A DNA stretch of 64,000 nucleotides from Flavobacteria bacterium MS024-2A (GTDB lineage Bacteria > Bacteroidota > Bacteroidia > Flavobacteriales > Flavobacteriaceae). A program made the translations under genes and the position numbers. A model generated the notes under the pieces. The model was not told the DNA's origin and searched no databases. It saw only the letters and a list, made by a program, of their open reading frames with translations. The stretch covers positions 1-64,000 of the forward strand of contig CAJJBB010000007.1 of NCBI GenBank assembly GCA_905182305.1, given 5' to 3'. Of this stretch, positions 43,578-53,237 are shown one piece after another. Position 1 is the first letter of the stretch, and every line of letters begins with the position of its first letter.

Positions 43578-44682
43578 CCTTTTTCAATAGTCTTGTTAAT
43601 TGAAGGCTTAACTCGGTAAAAACCATTTTTGCATTTGCATTTCGTGTGATGTGATAATTGCTTTTTTCAAACAAAGTGATTAGTTCATTTATGTTTTCAC
43701 TGTTTACAAATGGCCCAAGTTTATTTATGTCAAAACTATTCTCAGATTTAAAGTGCACTAAATCACCCAATGAATAATTCAATAAAAAGGCATCCCTTAT
43801 AAATCTGATACCATATTGTAAAAATGTCTTTTGCTCTTCTCTCCCCAGAACACTTATTTCGCCTGCCCAAGACATCAATTCAACAATAGCGGTGTTATCT
43901 CCACGAACCCTGAGAGAAGTTCTAAGCACTTTTATCAGCAAGGCCTCAACGGCTTTGTTTTGTGAGTTTCCGACTAGGAGACTAAGCTTCCTATAGTCGC
44001 CCTCCGCCTGTTTTACAAGACCTTCTCTGTTAGGAATGTCCTCCTCTAAAGTGTCTAATAGTTCATTTTCATCTATGGGCGGAAGAGGCACTAATTGGCA
44101 CCTTGAAAGAAGGGTAGCTAATAACTGATCACTCGATTCAGCAACAAGAATAAAAAAAGTTTTTTTGGGAGGCTCTTCGAGTAGTTTGAGAAACGCATTT
44201 GAGGCCTCTTTATTCATTTTTTCGACACCCCACAAAACACAAATTTTATTTCCTCCGGAATACGATTTAAGATAGATCTTTTTGTGCAAGGCATTTATCT
44301 CGTTTACACCGATTAAGCCTTGTTTATTCCCGACATCAATAGACTCAAACCAATTGGCATAATTTCCATATGGATTGTCATTTAGAAACGCCGCCCATTC
44401 CAGGCCGTAATCACAAGCCAAAACAATTTTTTCAGCACCTTTTTTCACAACTGGATACAAAAAGTGTAAGTCAGGATGTTGAATCTTTTCTCCAAGCGTT
44501 TTATTAATTTCCTGAGAGGAATCTATTTTTAACATTTGAAGTGCAAAACTTAAAGCTAATGGAAGAACACCATACCCAGAGGCGCCTGTAAAAAGCTGAG
44601 CATGAGGAACTTGACTAGAAGCTAGAAGGTGTTCTAGTTGCTTTTTTATTTTTTTTTGTCCAGTTACATGTGACCAAATCAT
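43567..44682 (-). CDS. holB: DNA polymerase III delta-prime subunit
   Basis: This 371-aa clamp-loader subunit has an AAA+ fold with a degenerate Walker A (GASGYGVLPLALSFA), as expected for delta prime, which does not hydrolyse ATP. KMNKEASNAFLKLLEEPPKKTFFIL and LLSRCQ (sensor/SRC motif) confirm the family. The C-terminal collar domain is less conserved. It is convergent with the methyltransferase. Confidence 0.9.
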   Translation of the reverse strand: MIWSHVTGQKKIKKQLEHLLASSQVPHAQLFTGASGYGVLPLALSFALQMLKIDSSQEINKTLGEKIQHPDLHFLYPVVKKGAEKIVLACDYGLEWAAFLNDNPYGNYANWFESIDVGNKQGLIGVNEINALHKKIYLKSYSGGNKICVLWGVEKMNKEASNAFLKLLEEPPKKTFFILVAESSDQLLATLLSRCQLVPLPPIDENELLDTLEEDIPNREGLVKQAEGDYRKLSLLVGNSQNKAVEALLIKVLRTSLRVRGDNTAIVELMSWAGEISVLGREEQKTFLQYGIRFIRDAFLLNYSLGDLVHFKSENSFDINKLGPFVNSENINELITLFEKSNYHITRNANAKMVFTELSLQLTRLLKKASE

Positions 44683-44793
44683 TTTTCAAAGATACACTTA
44701 CTGATGTTTTTTATGAAGCCTGTTGCCACATCTTTATAAAAAATGACTTGACAGCGATTAGCAATATTGTATTTTTAAGAAAAATTTTTATAA

Positions 44794-45981
44794 ATGCGCA
44801 CCCTACAATACCAAAACTTTAAAAATCAGCGAGTAATAATTCGCGTTGATTTTAATGTACCCTTAAACGATTCACAAGAAGTTACTGACCTTACTCGAAT
44901 TGAGGCAGCAAACCCAACAATCCAGCACATTATATCTCAAGGAGGAAGCTGCATTCTATTGTCGCATTTAGGGCGCCCCAAGGGGAACGACCCAAAACTC
45001 TCATTATCACATATCCTAAAAAGTGTTTCATCGGTTTTGGGGCTACCTGTTGATTTCTGTAGCACAACAATAGGAGAAGAAGCGGAGGCCGCAACCAAAG
45101 CACTTCAGCCAGGAGGCGTTTTGCTTATGGAAAACTTAAGATACCACGAAGAGGAAATGTCAGGAGACATAACGTTCTCAAAAAACCTATCAAAACTCGG
45201 CACTTTCTATGTAAACGATGCCTTCGGAACCGCTCACCGTGCGCATGCATCAACAAGTATTATCGCACAATTTTTTAAAGAAAAAAAGTGTTTTGGAAGC
45301 CTTTTAGAAAAGGAAGTATTGGCTATTGAAAAGGTTATGGACAAGGGAGAATCTCCAATTTTAGCAATTTTAGGGGGCGCTAAGGTTTCCTCTAAAATAA
45401 CAATTATTGAGAGCCTATTAGACAAAATAGACCATTTAATTATTGGCGGAGGAATGGTTTACACTTTTACTAAAGCATTAGGAGGAAAGGTTGGAAATTC
45501 AATTTGTGAGCCTGATTATTGTGAATATGCTTTGGAGCTATTAGAAAAAGCAAAAACAAAGGGAGTAAAGATTCATCTGCCAGTTGATGTATTAGCAGGA
45601 GATGATTTTAGCAACAATGCTTCTCAAAAAACATTTGATGTAATGGAAATACCCGAAGGGTGGGAAGCAATGGATGCAGGCCCCAAAAGCCAGACCATTT
45701 TTAATGATATAATCCTTGGCTGTAAAACCATACTATGGAATGGACCAATGGGCGTTTTTGAGTTTCCGAATTTTGCTAAAGGAACTATCGCTGCAGGAAA
45801 TTCTATTGCAGCAGCAACAAAAGCAGGGGCCTTTTCGCTTGTAGGTGGCGGAGACTCTGTCGCAGCAGTTAAGCAGTTTGGTTTTGAAAATAAAATGAGC
45901 TATATCAGCACAGGAGGCGGAGCTATGCTTGAAAGTCTAGAGGGCAAAACACTTCCAGGGATTGCGGCTCTTAATAAATAA
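44794..45981 (+). CDS. pgk: Phosphoglycerate kinase
   Basis: This 395-aa glycolytic enzyme makes ATP from 1,3-bisphosphoglycerate. It has VIIRVDFNVPLN at the start, HLGRPKG for substrate binding, GGAKVSSKI, and the nucleotide-binding region GGGDSVAAVKQFG near the end. Complete and of usual length. A DUF4837 lipoprotein gene starts 4 bp after its stop. Confidence 0.97.
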   Translation: MRTLQYQNFKNQRVIIRVDFNVPLNDSQEVTDLTRIEAANPTIQHIISQGGSCILLSHLGRPKGNDPKLSLSHILKSVSSVLGLPVDFCSTTIGEEAEAATKALQPGGVLLMENLRYHEEEMSGDITFSKNLSKLGTFYVNDAFGTAHRAHASTSIIAQFFKEKKCFGSLLEKEVLAIEKVMDKGESPILAILGGAKVSSKITIIESLLDKIDHLIIGGGMVYTFTKALGGKVGNSICEPDYCEYALELLEKAKTKGVKIHLPVDVLAGDDFSNNASQKTFDVMEIPEGWEAMDAGPKSQTIFNDIILGCKTILWNGPMGVFEFPNFAKGTIAAGNSIAAATKAGAFSLVGGGDSVAAVKQFGFENKMSYISTGGGAMLESLEGKTLPGIAALNK

Positions 45982-45984
45982 TTT

Positions 45985-46956
45985 ATGAAAAAAACAGCGG
46001 CAATTCTTTTGTTGGCAGTAATAATATGTTGCACAAATAATTCTAATAAAAACAGAGCTTTTGTACCCTCTTCAAGTGGGAATTTAAATAATGTTACGGT
46101 TATTATGCCTCAAAAAGAGTGGCAAGGTAATTTAGGAGACCAGGTAAGAGAAGCCCTTGAAGAAATTTATGAAGGTCTTCCTTTGGACGAGCCCCAGTTC
46201 TCAATAGTATACATGAACCCAAAGGCATTTACTGGATTTGCTCGCCAAAACAGAAATATTATTTGGTTTAGAAAAGATTCTCTAGAAGGATTTAGGATGA
46301 GTCAAAATCAATTTGCACGGCCACAAATCGTCGCTAAAGTTATTGGATTGGACAGTGAAAGCCAAGCATTTTATTTCAAAGAAAACAGTCTCTTAATTAA
46401 GCAAAGTATTAGCGAAAACGAACGTTTAGAAAAGCTAAGAAGAATTAAAAAGGCACCTACAAAAGAAAAAAGCTTGACAGAACGTTTTGGAATTTCGCTT
46501 ACTTATCCATCAGCTTATAAAACAGTAAAAGACACCACAAATTTTGTTTGGATCCAAAAAGAAGTTAGAAAAGGACATCTTAATATTATTGCATACACCC
46601 TTCCAGAAAACGCACTTGAAGGAAGCTTTAGTAGCAGGATTTTAGACATCAGAGACTCAATAGGAAAAGCACATGTTCCGGGGAGACTCAAAGGAACCCA
46701 TTTAATTACCGAACGCGCCTTCAAACCGTATTTTTACAAGGCAAAAATTGATGGAAAAATGAGTTACTTAACAAAAGGGACCTGGGAGGTTGCCAATGAT
46801 TATATGGCTGGACCCTTTGTCAATTATATGGTAAGAGATAGTATTGAAAAAAGATGGATGGTTATAGAAGGATTTACATTTGCACCTTCGGCAAGTAAAA
46901 GAGACTATATGTTTGAATTAAACACAATTATCAATACACTTGAGAAAATAGACTAG
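45985..46956 (+). CDS. DUF4837 lipoprotein
   Basis: This 323-aa lipoprotein has a lipobox near residues 13-16 (IICC) and the DUF4837 pattern ([23 protein letters not shown]). It belongs to a Bacteroidota family of unknown function. It follows pgk closely and overlaps tatA tail-to-tail by 4 bp. Confidence 0.82.
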   Translation: MKKTAAILLLAVIICCTNNSNKNRAFVPSSSGNLNNVTVIMPQKEWQGNLGDQVREALEEIYEGLPLDEPQFSIVYMNPKAFTGFARQNRNIIWFRKDSLEGFRMSQNQFARPQIVAKVIGLDSESQAFYFKENSLLIKQSISENERLEKLRRIKKAPTKEKSLTERFGISLTYPSAYKTVKDTTNFVWIQKEVRKGHLNIIAYTLPENALEGSFSSRILDIRDSIGKAHVPGRLKGTHLITERAFKPYFYKAKIDGKMSYLTKGTWEVANDYMAGPFVNYMVRDSIEKRWMVIEGFTFAPSASKRDYMFELNTIINTLEKID

Positions 46957-47147
46957 TCTTTTTTGTCCTCTTCTTTAGCGGATTGTTCACCTTCTTTAGT
47001 TGCATTTTTAAATTCCTTAATTCCACTACCCAATCCTTTCATTAGTTCAGGAATTTTACGTCCTCCAAACAACAATAAAACGACTGCGATTATTAAAATT
47101 ACTTGTGGTCCTCCTATCATACCTAAAAATGTAAAGTTAAAAAGCAT
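46953..47147 (-). CDS. tatA: Twin-arginine translocase subunit TatA/E
   Basis: This 64-aa protein has one N-terminal span (about 12-27, [14 protein letters not shown]) with the FG pair, followed by an amphipathic helix ([20 protein letters not shown]) and a charged tail. This is the TatA/E layout for export of folded proteins. tatC is not nearby. The start could also be Met10 (MIGGPQ). Confidence 0.92.
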   Translation of the reverse strand: MLFNFTFLGMIGGPQVILIIAVVLLLFGGRKIPELMKGLGSGIKEFKNATKEGEQSAKEEDKKD

Positions 47148-47239
47148 TTGTATATTATTTTAAAACAAATGTACAGAATTATTTAGTTTCAACTACACAC
47201 AAAATGTATTGGGGTTCTTTTCTCCCGCAAAGGAATCCT

Positions 47240-47247
47240 TATCTTTG
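47240..47247 (+). promoter_or_regulatory. TATCTTTG -7 box for the M23 peptidase operon
   Basis: This exact match ends 8 bp before the ATG at 47256. Confidence 0.6.
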
Positions 47248-47255
47248 AACAGAAT

Positions 47256-48128
47256 ATGGCAAACCAAGAAAAAAAAGAATCCGGTTTTTTAAAGAAATTA
47301 CTCAGCCGTTATCGGATGGTAATTATCAACGAAGAAACGTTTGAAGAACAGGCACAGGTTCGGGTTTCAAGACTTAACTTCATGATTCTTGTGATTTTGA
47401 TCATTGGCTCCATTTCCACAGCTACGTTTATTACAATTGCCTATACACCACTAAAGGGAATTATCCCTGGATATGACTCTTCAGAATTACGGAAAAAAGC
47501 CATTCAAAACTTATTTACAACAGACTCTTTGATCACTCTTTACAACCAAAACAGCAATTATTTAAATGCGGTAAGATCTGTTCTTAATGGAGACGTTACA
47601 TTTCAAGACCCAGAACTTTCTATAGAAAATGGATTAAATGACCAAGAGTCAAATGCCACCTTTATTCCTCCAATTTTAGAAGATTCTCTGTTGCGTGCTT
47701 TTGTTGCAAAAGAAGACAAATATAATCCCAATGAAACTACAGAAAACGGTATAACCACACTATTGCTCGCTCCAGCAAAAGGACCTATTTCACAACCCTT
47801 TAACTCAGAAGAACTCCATTTCGCAGTTGATATTGTTTTAGAAGAGAACACCCCTATAAAGGCTATAGCAGACGGAACAGTTATTTTTGCCGAGTGGACC
47901 TCTCAAACAGGTTATGTAATAATATTAGAACATATTTCGGGCATGTTGTCCGTTTACAAACACAATGCGAATCTGAACAAAAAACAAGGAGATTCCGTTT
48001 CTGGAGGAGAAGTAATTGCAAGCGCAGGAAATACAGGGGAGTTTACAACAGGATTTCATTTACATTTCGAATTATGGATCGATGGCTATCCAATGAATCC
48101 CACCAATTTTTTTAATTTTTCAAACTGA
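47256..48128 (+). CDS. M23-family peptidoglycan endopeptidase
   Basis: This 290-aa protein has a cytoplasmic basic N-terminus, one membrane span (about 41-63) and a C-terminal LytM domain with zinc-site motifs LHFAVDIV and HLHFELW, plus YKHN. All metal ligands are present, so it should be an active cell-wall hydrolase. It shares its stop with the start of the GH3-type gene (1-bp overlap) and opens a four-gene surface-related run. Confidence 0.9.
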   Translation: MANQEKKESGFLKKLLSRYRMVIINEETFEEQAQVRVSRLNFMILVILIIGSISTATFITIAYTPLKGIIPGYDSSELRKKAIQNLFTTDSLITLYNQNSNYLNAVRSVLNGDVTFQDPELSIENGLNDQESNATFIPPILEDSLLRAFVAKEDKYNPNETTENGITTLLLAPAKGPISQPFNSEELHFAVDIVLEENTPIKAIADGTVIFAEWTSQTGYVIILEHISGMLSVYKHNANLNKKQGDSVSGGEVIASAGNTGEFTTGFHLHFELWIDGYPMNPTNFFNFSN

Positions 48129-49630
48129 TGCTGAAATTAATTGGAGCAAAAATCTTTGCAGCCTACGCTCACCAAAAAAACAAAAAATGGATAAACAATC
48201 CTCTTGAAGCACAACAAAAAGTGTTTAAATCACTTCTTCAGGAAGGCATGAAAACCCGTTTTGGAAAAGAACATCATTTTGAGAAAATTCTAACCTCTAA
48301 TGAGTTTTCTTCAGCAGTACCAGTTCGCGACTATGAGGATTTAAAACCCTACATAGATTCTGTTTTGGAAGGGGAAGCCAATGTTCTTTGGCCTGGAAGG
48401 CCATTGTATTATGCAAAGTCGAGCGGAACAACCTCAGGCGCGAAATATATTCCTATTTCTAAAGAATCGATGCCACAACATATTCGAGCGGCTCGTGAAG
48501 CACTTTTAAATTATATTTATAAAACAGGAAAAACATCAGCAATAATAGGGAAGCTTATTTTTTTACAAGGGAGTCCAGTTTTAGAAGACAAAAAAGGAGT
48601 TGCTCTCGGACGTCTTTCAGGAATTGTAGCTCACTATGTACCAAGTTATCTATTAAAAAACCGTCTCCCCAGTTGGGACACAAATTGTATTGAAGATTGG
48701 GAAACTAAAGTCGATGCAATTGTTTCCGAAACGGAAAAGGAAGATATGACGATCATTGGAGGAATCCCTTCATGGGTACAAATGTATTTTGAACGACTTA
48801 CCCTAAAAACAGGGAAAGCAGTAGGAGATTTATTTCCCAATTTCTCTCTTTTTGTATACGGAGGCGTTAACTTTGAGCCCTACAGACCAATTTTCAAGAA
48901 ACTTATTGGCAGAACCCTTGATAGTGTTGAATTTTATCCAGCTTCTGAGGGTTTTTTTGCTTATCAAGATGATCAAAGTGATCGTGGCTTATTACTTTTA
49001 TTAAATCACGGGATTTATTATGAATTCATAAAAGCAGACACTTTTTTTGATAAAAAACCAGAAACGGTTTCTTTAATAAGTGTAAAAACAGGCGTAAATT
49101 ATGTTATGATTATTTCAACTACCGCAGGATTATGGCGATATAACATTGGCGACACGATTCAATTTACAAGCCTTAAGCCTTATCGTGTTATTGTGAGCGG
49201 TAGAATTAAACATTTTATTTCCGCCTTTGGAGAACACGTTATTGTTAGTGAAGTAGAGCAAGCGCTCCAGCAAGTAGTTTCTGGTTCTAAAGAAGAAATC
49301 TTGATTCGGGAGTTTACCGTTGCCCCACAAATTTCTCCCACAGAAGGACTGCCTTTCCACGAATGGTTTATTGAATTCGACGCTCCGCCCAAAGACCTTG
49401 ATCAATTTGCTTTTGAAGTTGACAAAGCAATGATTAATAAAAACATATACTATAAAGATTTAATTGCAGGGAAAATTTTAAGAGCTCTTGTTATTAGACC
49501 GGTTGCAAAAGGGGGGTTTAAAAGCTATATGAAAAGCATAGGAAAGTTAGGAGGCCAAAACAAAGTACCGCGAGTTTCAGACAACCGAAAGATTGCAGAT
49601 CAACTCGATTTAAACACTATGAAATCATGA
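48128..49630 (+). CDS. GH3-type acyl-adenylate/amide synthetase
   Basis: This 500-aa protein belongs to the GH3 family, whose plant members (JAR1 type) link carboxylic acids to amino acids via an acyl-adenylate. YYAKSSGTTSGAKYIPIS is the phosphate-binding loop, VEFYPASEGFFAYQ the core, and LWRYNIGDTIQFTSLKPYRVIVSGR the acyl-adenylase signature with the hinge. Bacterial GH3 proteins are common in Bacteroidota, but substrates are unknown. It is coupled to an M23 peptidase, a glycosyltransferase and a pyruvyltransferase, suggesting cell-surface glycan work. Confidence 0.88.
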   Translation: MLKLIGAKIFAAYAHQKNKKWINNPLEAQQKVFKSLLQEGMKTRFGKEHHFEKILTSNEFSSAVPVRDYEDLKPYIDSVLEGEANVLWPGRPLYYAKSSGTTSGAKYIPISKESMPQHIRAAREALLNYIYKTGKTSAIIGKLIFLQGSPVLEDKKGVALGRLSGIVAHYVPSYLLKNRLPSWDTNCIEDWETKVDAIVSETEKEDMTIIGGIPSWVQMYFERLTLKTGKAVGDLFPNFSLFVYGGVNFEPYRPIFKKLIGRTLDSVEFYPASEGFFAYQDDQSDRGLLLLLNHGIYYEFIKADTFFDKKPETVSLISVKTGVNYVMIISTTAGLWRYNIGDTIQFTSLKPYRVIVSGRIKHFISAFGEHVIVSEVEQALQQVVSGSKEEILIREFTVAPQISPTEGLPFHEWFIEFDAPPKDLDQFAFEVDKAMINKNIYYKDLIAGKILRALVIRPVAKGGFKSYMKSIGKLGGQNKVPRVSDNRKIADQLDLNTMKS

Positions 49631-50682
49631 AATCAGGGCGAGTTACCCTAGTTTGTAATGTTAAAAACACTTTCGTAATGAAGGATGTAGAACTCTTAGA
49701 AAGTATGGGTTATTACGTTTATTTAATTCATTCCCCCCCCTATAGCGATCCAGTTCGTTTTTTGTTTAACCGAGTAAGGGAGCTGTTCATGGGATTTTAT
49801 TATGCTCTTTTTTCGGATGCTTTTTTTAGCTGGTTTAATGATTATCATACGAGCATTCCTTTGTTTTGGTCAAAACTTTTTGGAAAACCAACGACAATTA
49901 TTGTTGGTGGCTTTGATGCGGTTTCAAGCGAATCCTTAGGTTACGGAATATTTTTAAAAAAGAATTTACGTCAATCCTTGGCAAGATTAAACTATAAAAG
50001 ATGTGATCAGATTTGGGTTGTACACAGTACCCTAAGAGACGGATGTCCAAACGCAAAAGAGGATTCAGCAATACGCTCTGGAATAAGAATGTTTATGCCT
50101 GAGCTTATAACACCAATTTATGAGGTTCCAACAGGATATGACAATACTTTTTGGAGATTAGAAAGTGATAAAAAACCAAAAAGCGTGATTACTGTAGCCA
50201 ATATTTCAGACTCCCGTACCCTTGAAAGAAAAGGCATTCCCTTGTTTATTGATTTGGCCCGATCACTGCCGGATTTTCATTTCACAATAGCCGGGATTCA
50301 ATTGACAAAGGAACTAAAAATTAAACTTCCAATAAACGTTCAATTATTGGGGACTCAAACGAGAGATGAATTAAAAACACTTTATGGCAAACACCAATTT
50401 TATTTTCAAGGCTCTAAGGTAGAGGGTCTCCCAAATGTTTTGTGTGAGGCTATGCTCTGCGAATGCATTCCTTTAGGAAAGGCTGTTTTTGGCATTCCAG
50501 ACGCCATAGGAACAACAGGACTTGTTTTCCAAGCAAAAGACGCAATCCCAAAAGCAATAAAATTTTTAACGAGTAAAAAGAAGTATGACGGTGCTAATGC
50601 CAGAAAGCAAATCAAAGAACAATATCCATTAGAACGCCGCGAAAAAGCGTTTCTTAGTGTACTCAAAACAAGCTCAAAATGA
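49627..50682 (+). CDS. GT4-like glycosyltransferase
   Basis: This 351-aa transferase has two Rossmann-like halves. FYFQGSKVEGLPNVLCEAML is the GT-B sugar-nucleotide binding region with the EGLPNVLCEA signature. GGFDAVSSESLGYG sits in the acceptor half. The sugar and acceptor are unknown. It overlaps the GH3 gene by 4 nt and the pyruvyltransferase gene by 4 nt. Confidence 0.85.
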   Translation: MKSGRVTLVCNVKNTFVMKDVELLESMGYYVYLIHSPPYSDPVRFLFNRVRELFMGFYYALFSDAFFSWFNDYHTSIPLFWSKLFGKPTTIIVGGFDAVSSESLGYGIFLKKNLRQSLARLNYKRCDQIWVVHSTLRDGCPNAKEDSAIRSGIRMFMPELITPIYEVPTGYDNTFWRLESDKKPKSVITVANISDSRTLERKGIPLFIDLARSLPDFHFTIAGIQLTKELKIKLPINVQLLGTQTRDELKTLYGKHQFYFQGSKVEGLPNVLCEAMLCECIPLGKAVFGIPDAIGTTGLVFQAKDAIPKAIKFLTSKKKYDGANARKQIKEQYPLERREKAFLSVLKTSSK

Positions 50683-51641
50683 CAGTCATTAAGTCTGCAA
50701 TTTTAGCCTATCCAGAGTCTAATAATCTGGGTGATTATATCCAAAGTATTGCGGCCAAACAATGGATTCCATCTGACCACATTTTAGGCCTAGATCGCGA
50801 TCGACTTAACACTTATATTGGCCCTTCAGTAAAACTTGTTATGAACGGCTGGTTTATGGAAGCTCCCTTGAACTGGCCTCCTTCAAATAAAATCATTCCT
50901 CTTTTCCTTTCTTTTCATCTTAATCCATCAGCGCAAAAGGAGATGTTAACCCCTCAGGGAATCAAATATTTAAAAGCGCACCAACCCATAGGCTGTAGAG
51001 ACATACATACTCAAAAGACCCTTGAAGAAAGGGGTATAAAAACATATTTTTCAGCGTGTTTAACCCTCGGACTCAAAAGAAACTTGTTTATAACCCCTCA
51101 AACAATACGAAAAGGCATTCTTGTGATAAGCCCCATGGAGCGTTTATTACCTGAGCCTAAAACACTTAGTTTGACCCAAACAAACAACTTTTTTAATGTT
51201 TTGACACAGGCACTGAAATTCCCCTTTAAGTATTTTCAATATAAAATAGCGATGAGAAAGCTCTATGGTTTTCTGGCAGATTCTAATGAAAAGGTTTCGT
51301 GGCACTCACAACTAATTGATCGAAAAAAGAAATCAGAAAACATTAGAATTATTGCTGCAGAAAATCAACTAAAGCTAATCGCAAGCGCACAACTAGTCAT
51401 TACATCTCGAATCCATTCAGCGCTTCCTGCAGTTGCCTTTAATACCCCTGTCCTTTTTTTGTCAGACGGCTTAGACCATCCAAACCAAAAAAGTCGTTTA
51501 CAAGGGTTGGAAGCTTTTTTTCCAATCATCAATTCTTCTGAATTAGCCTCTTGGAAAAACAAAAGACCAAAACCAAGTGAAGCGCACCATCCATTTGTAA
51601 AGATGATTAGAGAAGAAATGGCAGCCTTTTTTATAGATTAA
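50679..51641 (+). CDS. Polysaccharide pyruvyl transferase family protein
   Basis: This 320-aa protein starts AYPESNNLGDYIQSIAAKQW and has LKLIASAQLVITSRIHSALPAVAFNTPVLFLS, the two signatures of the family that adds pyruvyl ketals to glycans. It is the last gene of the M23-GH3-glycosyltransferase run and supports a surface-polysaccharide role. Confidence 0.85.
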   Translation: MTVIKSAILAYPESNNLGDYIQSIAAKQWIPSDHILGLDRDRLNTYIGPSVKLVMNGWFMEAPLNWPPSNKIIPLFLSFHLNPSAQKEMLTPQGIKYLKAHQPIGCRDIHTQKTLEERGIKTYFSACLTLGLKRNLFITPQTIRKGILVISPMERLLPEPKTLSLTQTNNFFNVLTQALKFPFKYFQYKIAMRKLYGFLADSNEKVSWHSQLIDRKKKSENIRIIAAENQLKLIASAQLVITSRIHSALPAVAFNTPVLFLSDGLDHPNQKSRLQGLEAFFPIINSSELASWKNKRPKPSEAHHPFVKMIREEMAAFFID

Positions 51642-51676
51642 AAAGAGCGGAACAACTCAGATTCAGCGATACTGAT

Positions 51677-51684
51677 TATCTTTG
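51677..51684 (+). promoter_or_regulatory. TATCTTTG -7 box for purD
   Basis: This exact match is 15 bp upstream of the purD ATG. Confidence 0.6.
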
Positions 51685-51699
51685 TAAAAACAAAAGTAA

Positions 51700-52971
51700 A
51701 TGAATGTATTGGTCATTGGAGCAGGGGGTCGTGAACACACTCTTTGTTGGAAATTAAAACAAAGCCCTAGGTGCGGGCGGCTTTTTGCTGCTCCTGGAAA
51801 CGCAGGCACAGCAAAATGCGCCACTAACCTTCCAGTTGGGGTTAATGACTTTGAAGGAATTAAAAAAGCAGTTATAGCAAACGAGATTAAACTTGTAATT
51901 GTAGGACCAGAGGAACCCTTAGTTAATGGCATTCATGATTTCTTTATAAACGATACCGCCCTGGCAAAAGTTGGGGTAATTGGTCCACAAAAAAAAGCAG
52001 CAACTCTTGAGGGCAGCAAGGCATTTGCAAAAGCATTTATGTCAAGGCATAATATTCCCACAGCAGCTTACGATGAATTTACTGCAGAAAATTTAAAGGA
52101 AGGAGAAGCCTTTTTAACGCAAAGCAATCCCCCATATGTTCTTAAGGCAGATGGCCTTGCCGCAGGGAAAGGAGTTTTAATTATTCATGATCTAGAAGAA
52201 GCTAAAAAAGAATTGCGCGAAATGCTTTTAGAACAAAAATTTGGAAAAGCCTCAAGCAAAGTAGTAATTGAGGAGTTCCTGCCAGGCATAGAACTTTCTT
52301 GTTTTGTTTTAACGGACGGCTCTTCCTATCTCACTCTTCCCATGGCTAAAGATTATAAGCGAATCGGTGAGGGAGACACAGGGCTAAATACTGGTGGAAT
52401 GGGTGCTGTTTCTCCAGTGCCTTTTGTTACAGAAGTCTTTAAAGAAAAAATAGAGCGTCAAATCATAAAACCGACCATTGAAGGTCTTCAAAAAGACGGA
52501 ATGCCCTTCAAAGGGTTTGTGTTTATTGGGCTAATTAAAGTTGGAGAAGAGCCCAAAGTAATAGAATATAATGTTCGCTTAGGTGATCCAGAAACAGAGG
52601 TTGTCCTTCCACGAATTAAAAACGACTTGTTGACTCTTTTTCAGGCGGTTCATGAAGAAAAACTAGACGAAATTTCTTTAGAGGTAGACCCTTCTTTTGC
52701 GGCAACGATAGTTGCTACATCAGGCGGATATCCAGAAGCTTATGAAAAAGAAAAAATAATTTATGGGCTAGAAGGCCAGCAGGATAAAATGATTTTTCAT
52801 GCGGGAACTACTCAGCAAGAAGAAGAAATAAAAACCTCAGGAGGCAGAGTACTCGCCGTTACCTCTTTTGGTATAAAACACCAAGAAGCCTTAAAAGATT
52901 GTTACGAAACTTTGAGTAAGATAAACTTTGAAGGAATCAATTATCGAAAAGACATCGGGTTTGATTTATAA
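51700..52971 (+). CDS. purD: Phosphoribosylamine-glycine ligase
   Basis: This 423-aa ATP-grasp enzyme makes glycinamide ribonucleotide in purine synthesis. VIGAGGREHTLCWKL at the N-terminus, YVLKADGLAAGKGVLI in the ATP-grasp core, NTGGMGAVSPVP, and EYNVRLGDPETEVVLPR are all present. Its end overlaps the minus-strand DUF6341-like gene by 6 bp. Confidence 0.97.
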   Translation: MNVLVIGAGGREHTLCWKLKQSPRCGRLFAAPGNAGTAKCATNLPVGVNDFEGIKKAVIANEIKLVIVGPEEPLVNGIHDFFINDTALAKVGVIGPQKKAATLEGSKAFAKAFMSRHNIPTAAYDEFTAENLKEGEAFLTQSNPPYVLKADGLAAGKGVLIIHDLEEAKKELREMLLEQKFGKASSKVVIEEFLPGIELSCFVLTDGSSYLTLPMAKDYKRIGEGDTGLNTGGMGAVSPVPFVTEVFKEKIERQIIKPTIEGLQKDGMPFKGFVFIGLIKVGEEPKVIEYNVRLGDPETEVVLPRIKNDLLTLFQAVHEEKLDEISLEVDPSFAATIVATSGGYPEAYEKEKIIYGLEGQQDKMIFHAGTTQQEEEIKTSGGRVLAVTSFGIKHQEALKDCYETLSKINFEGINYRKDIGFDL

Positions 52972-53193
52972 AAAAGAATGTGCAGAAGGATCTTTATCTT
53001 CTTCTCCACTCTTGTCAAACAAATTAAGTTGAACGATCCAATAGATCAAGGCTGAAAAACCAACAATCAAAAAAAGCCAGTTAACACTATTTGCGAGGGT
53101 CCAGTTACTTTCTTCAAGCTGACGTAAAAAAGCGTAAGGAAGAAAAAGAATTTCTTCAAATAACCAAGCGATACCTTCAAAAAAAGCTTTCAT
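52966..53193 (-). CDS. DUF6341-like small membrane protein
   Basis: This 75-aa protein has one or two hydrophobic stretches (about 10-25 and 38-58) and a DKDPSAHSFL end. I recognise the conserved Flavobacterial family of MKAFFEGI..LFEEILFLPY proteins located between purD and the DUF6427-like gene. Function unknown. Confidence 0.75.
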   Translation of the reverse strand: MKAFFEGIAWLFEEILFLPYAFLRQLEESNWTLANSVNWLFLIVGFSALIYWIVQLNLFDKSGEEDKDPSAHSFL

Positions 53194-53237
53194 AAATGAG
53201 TATATTTAAAAATTGATCTAATAAAAACGAACTAAAT

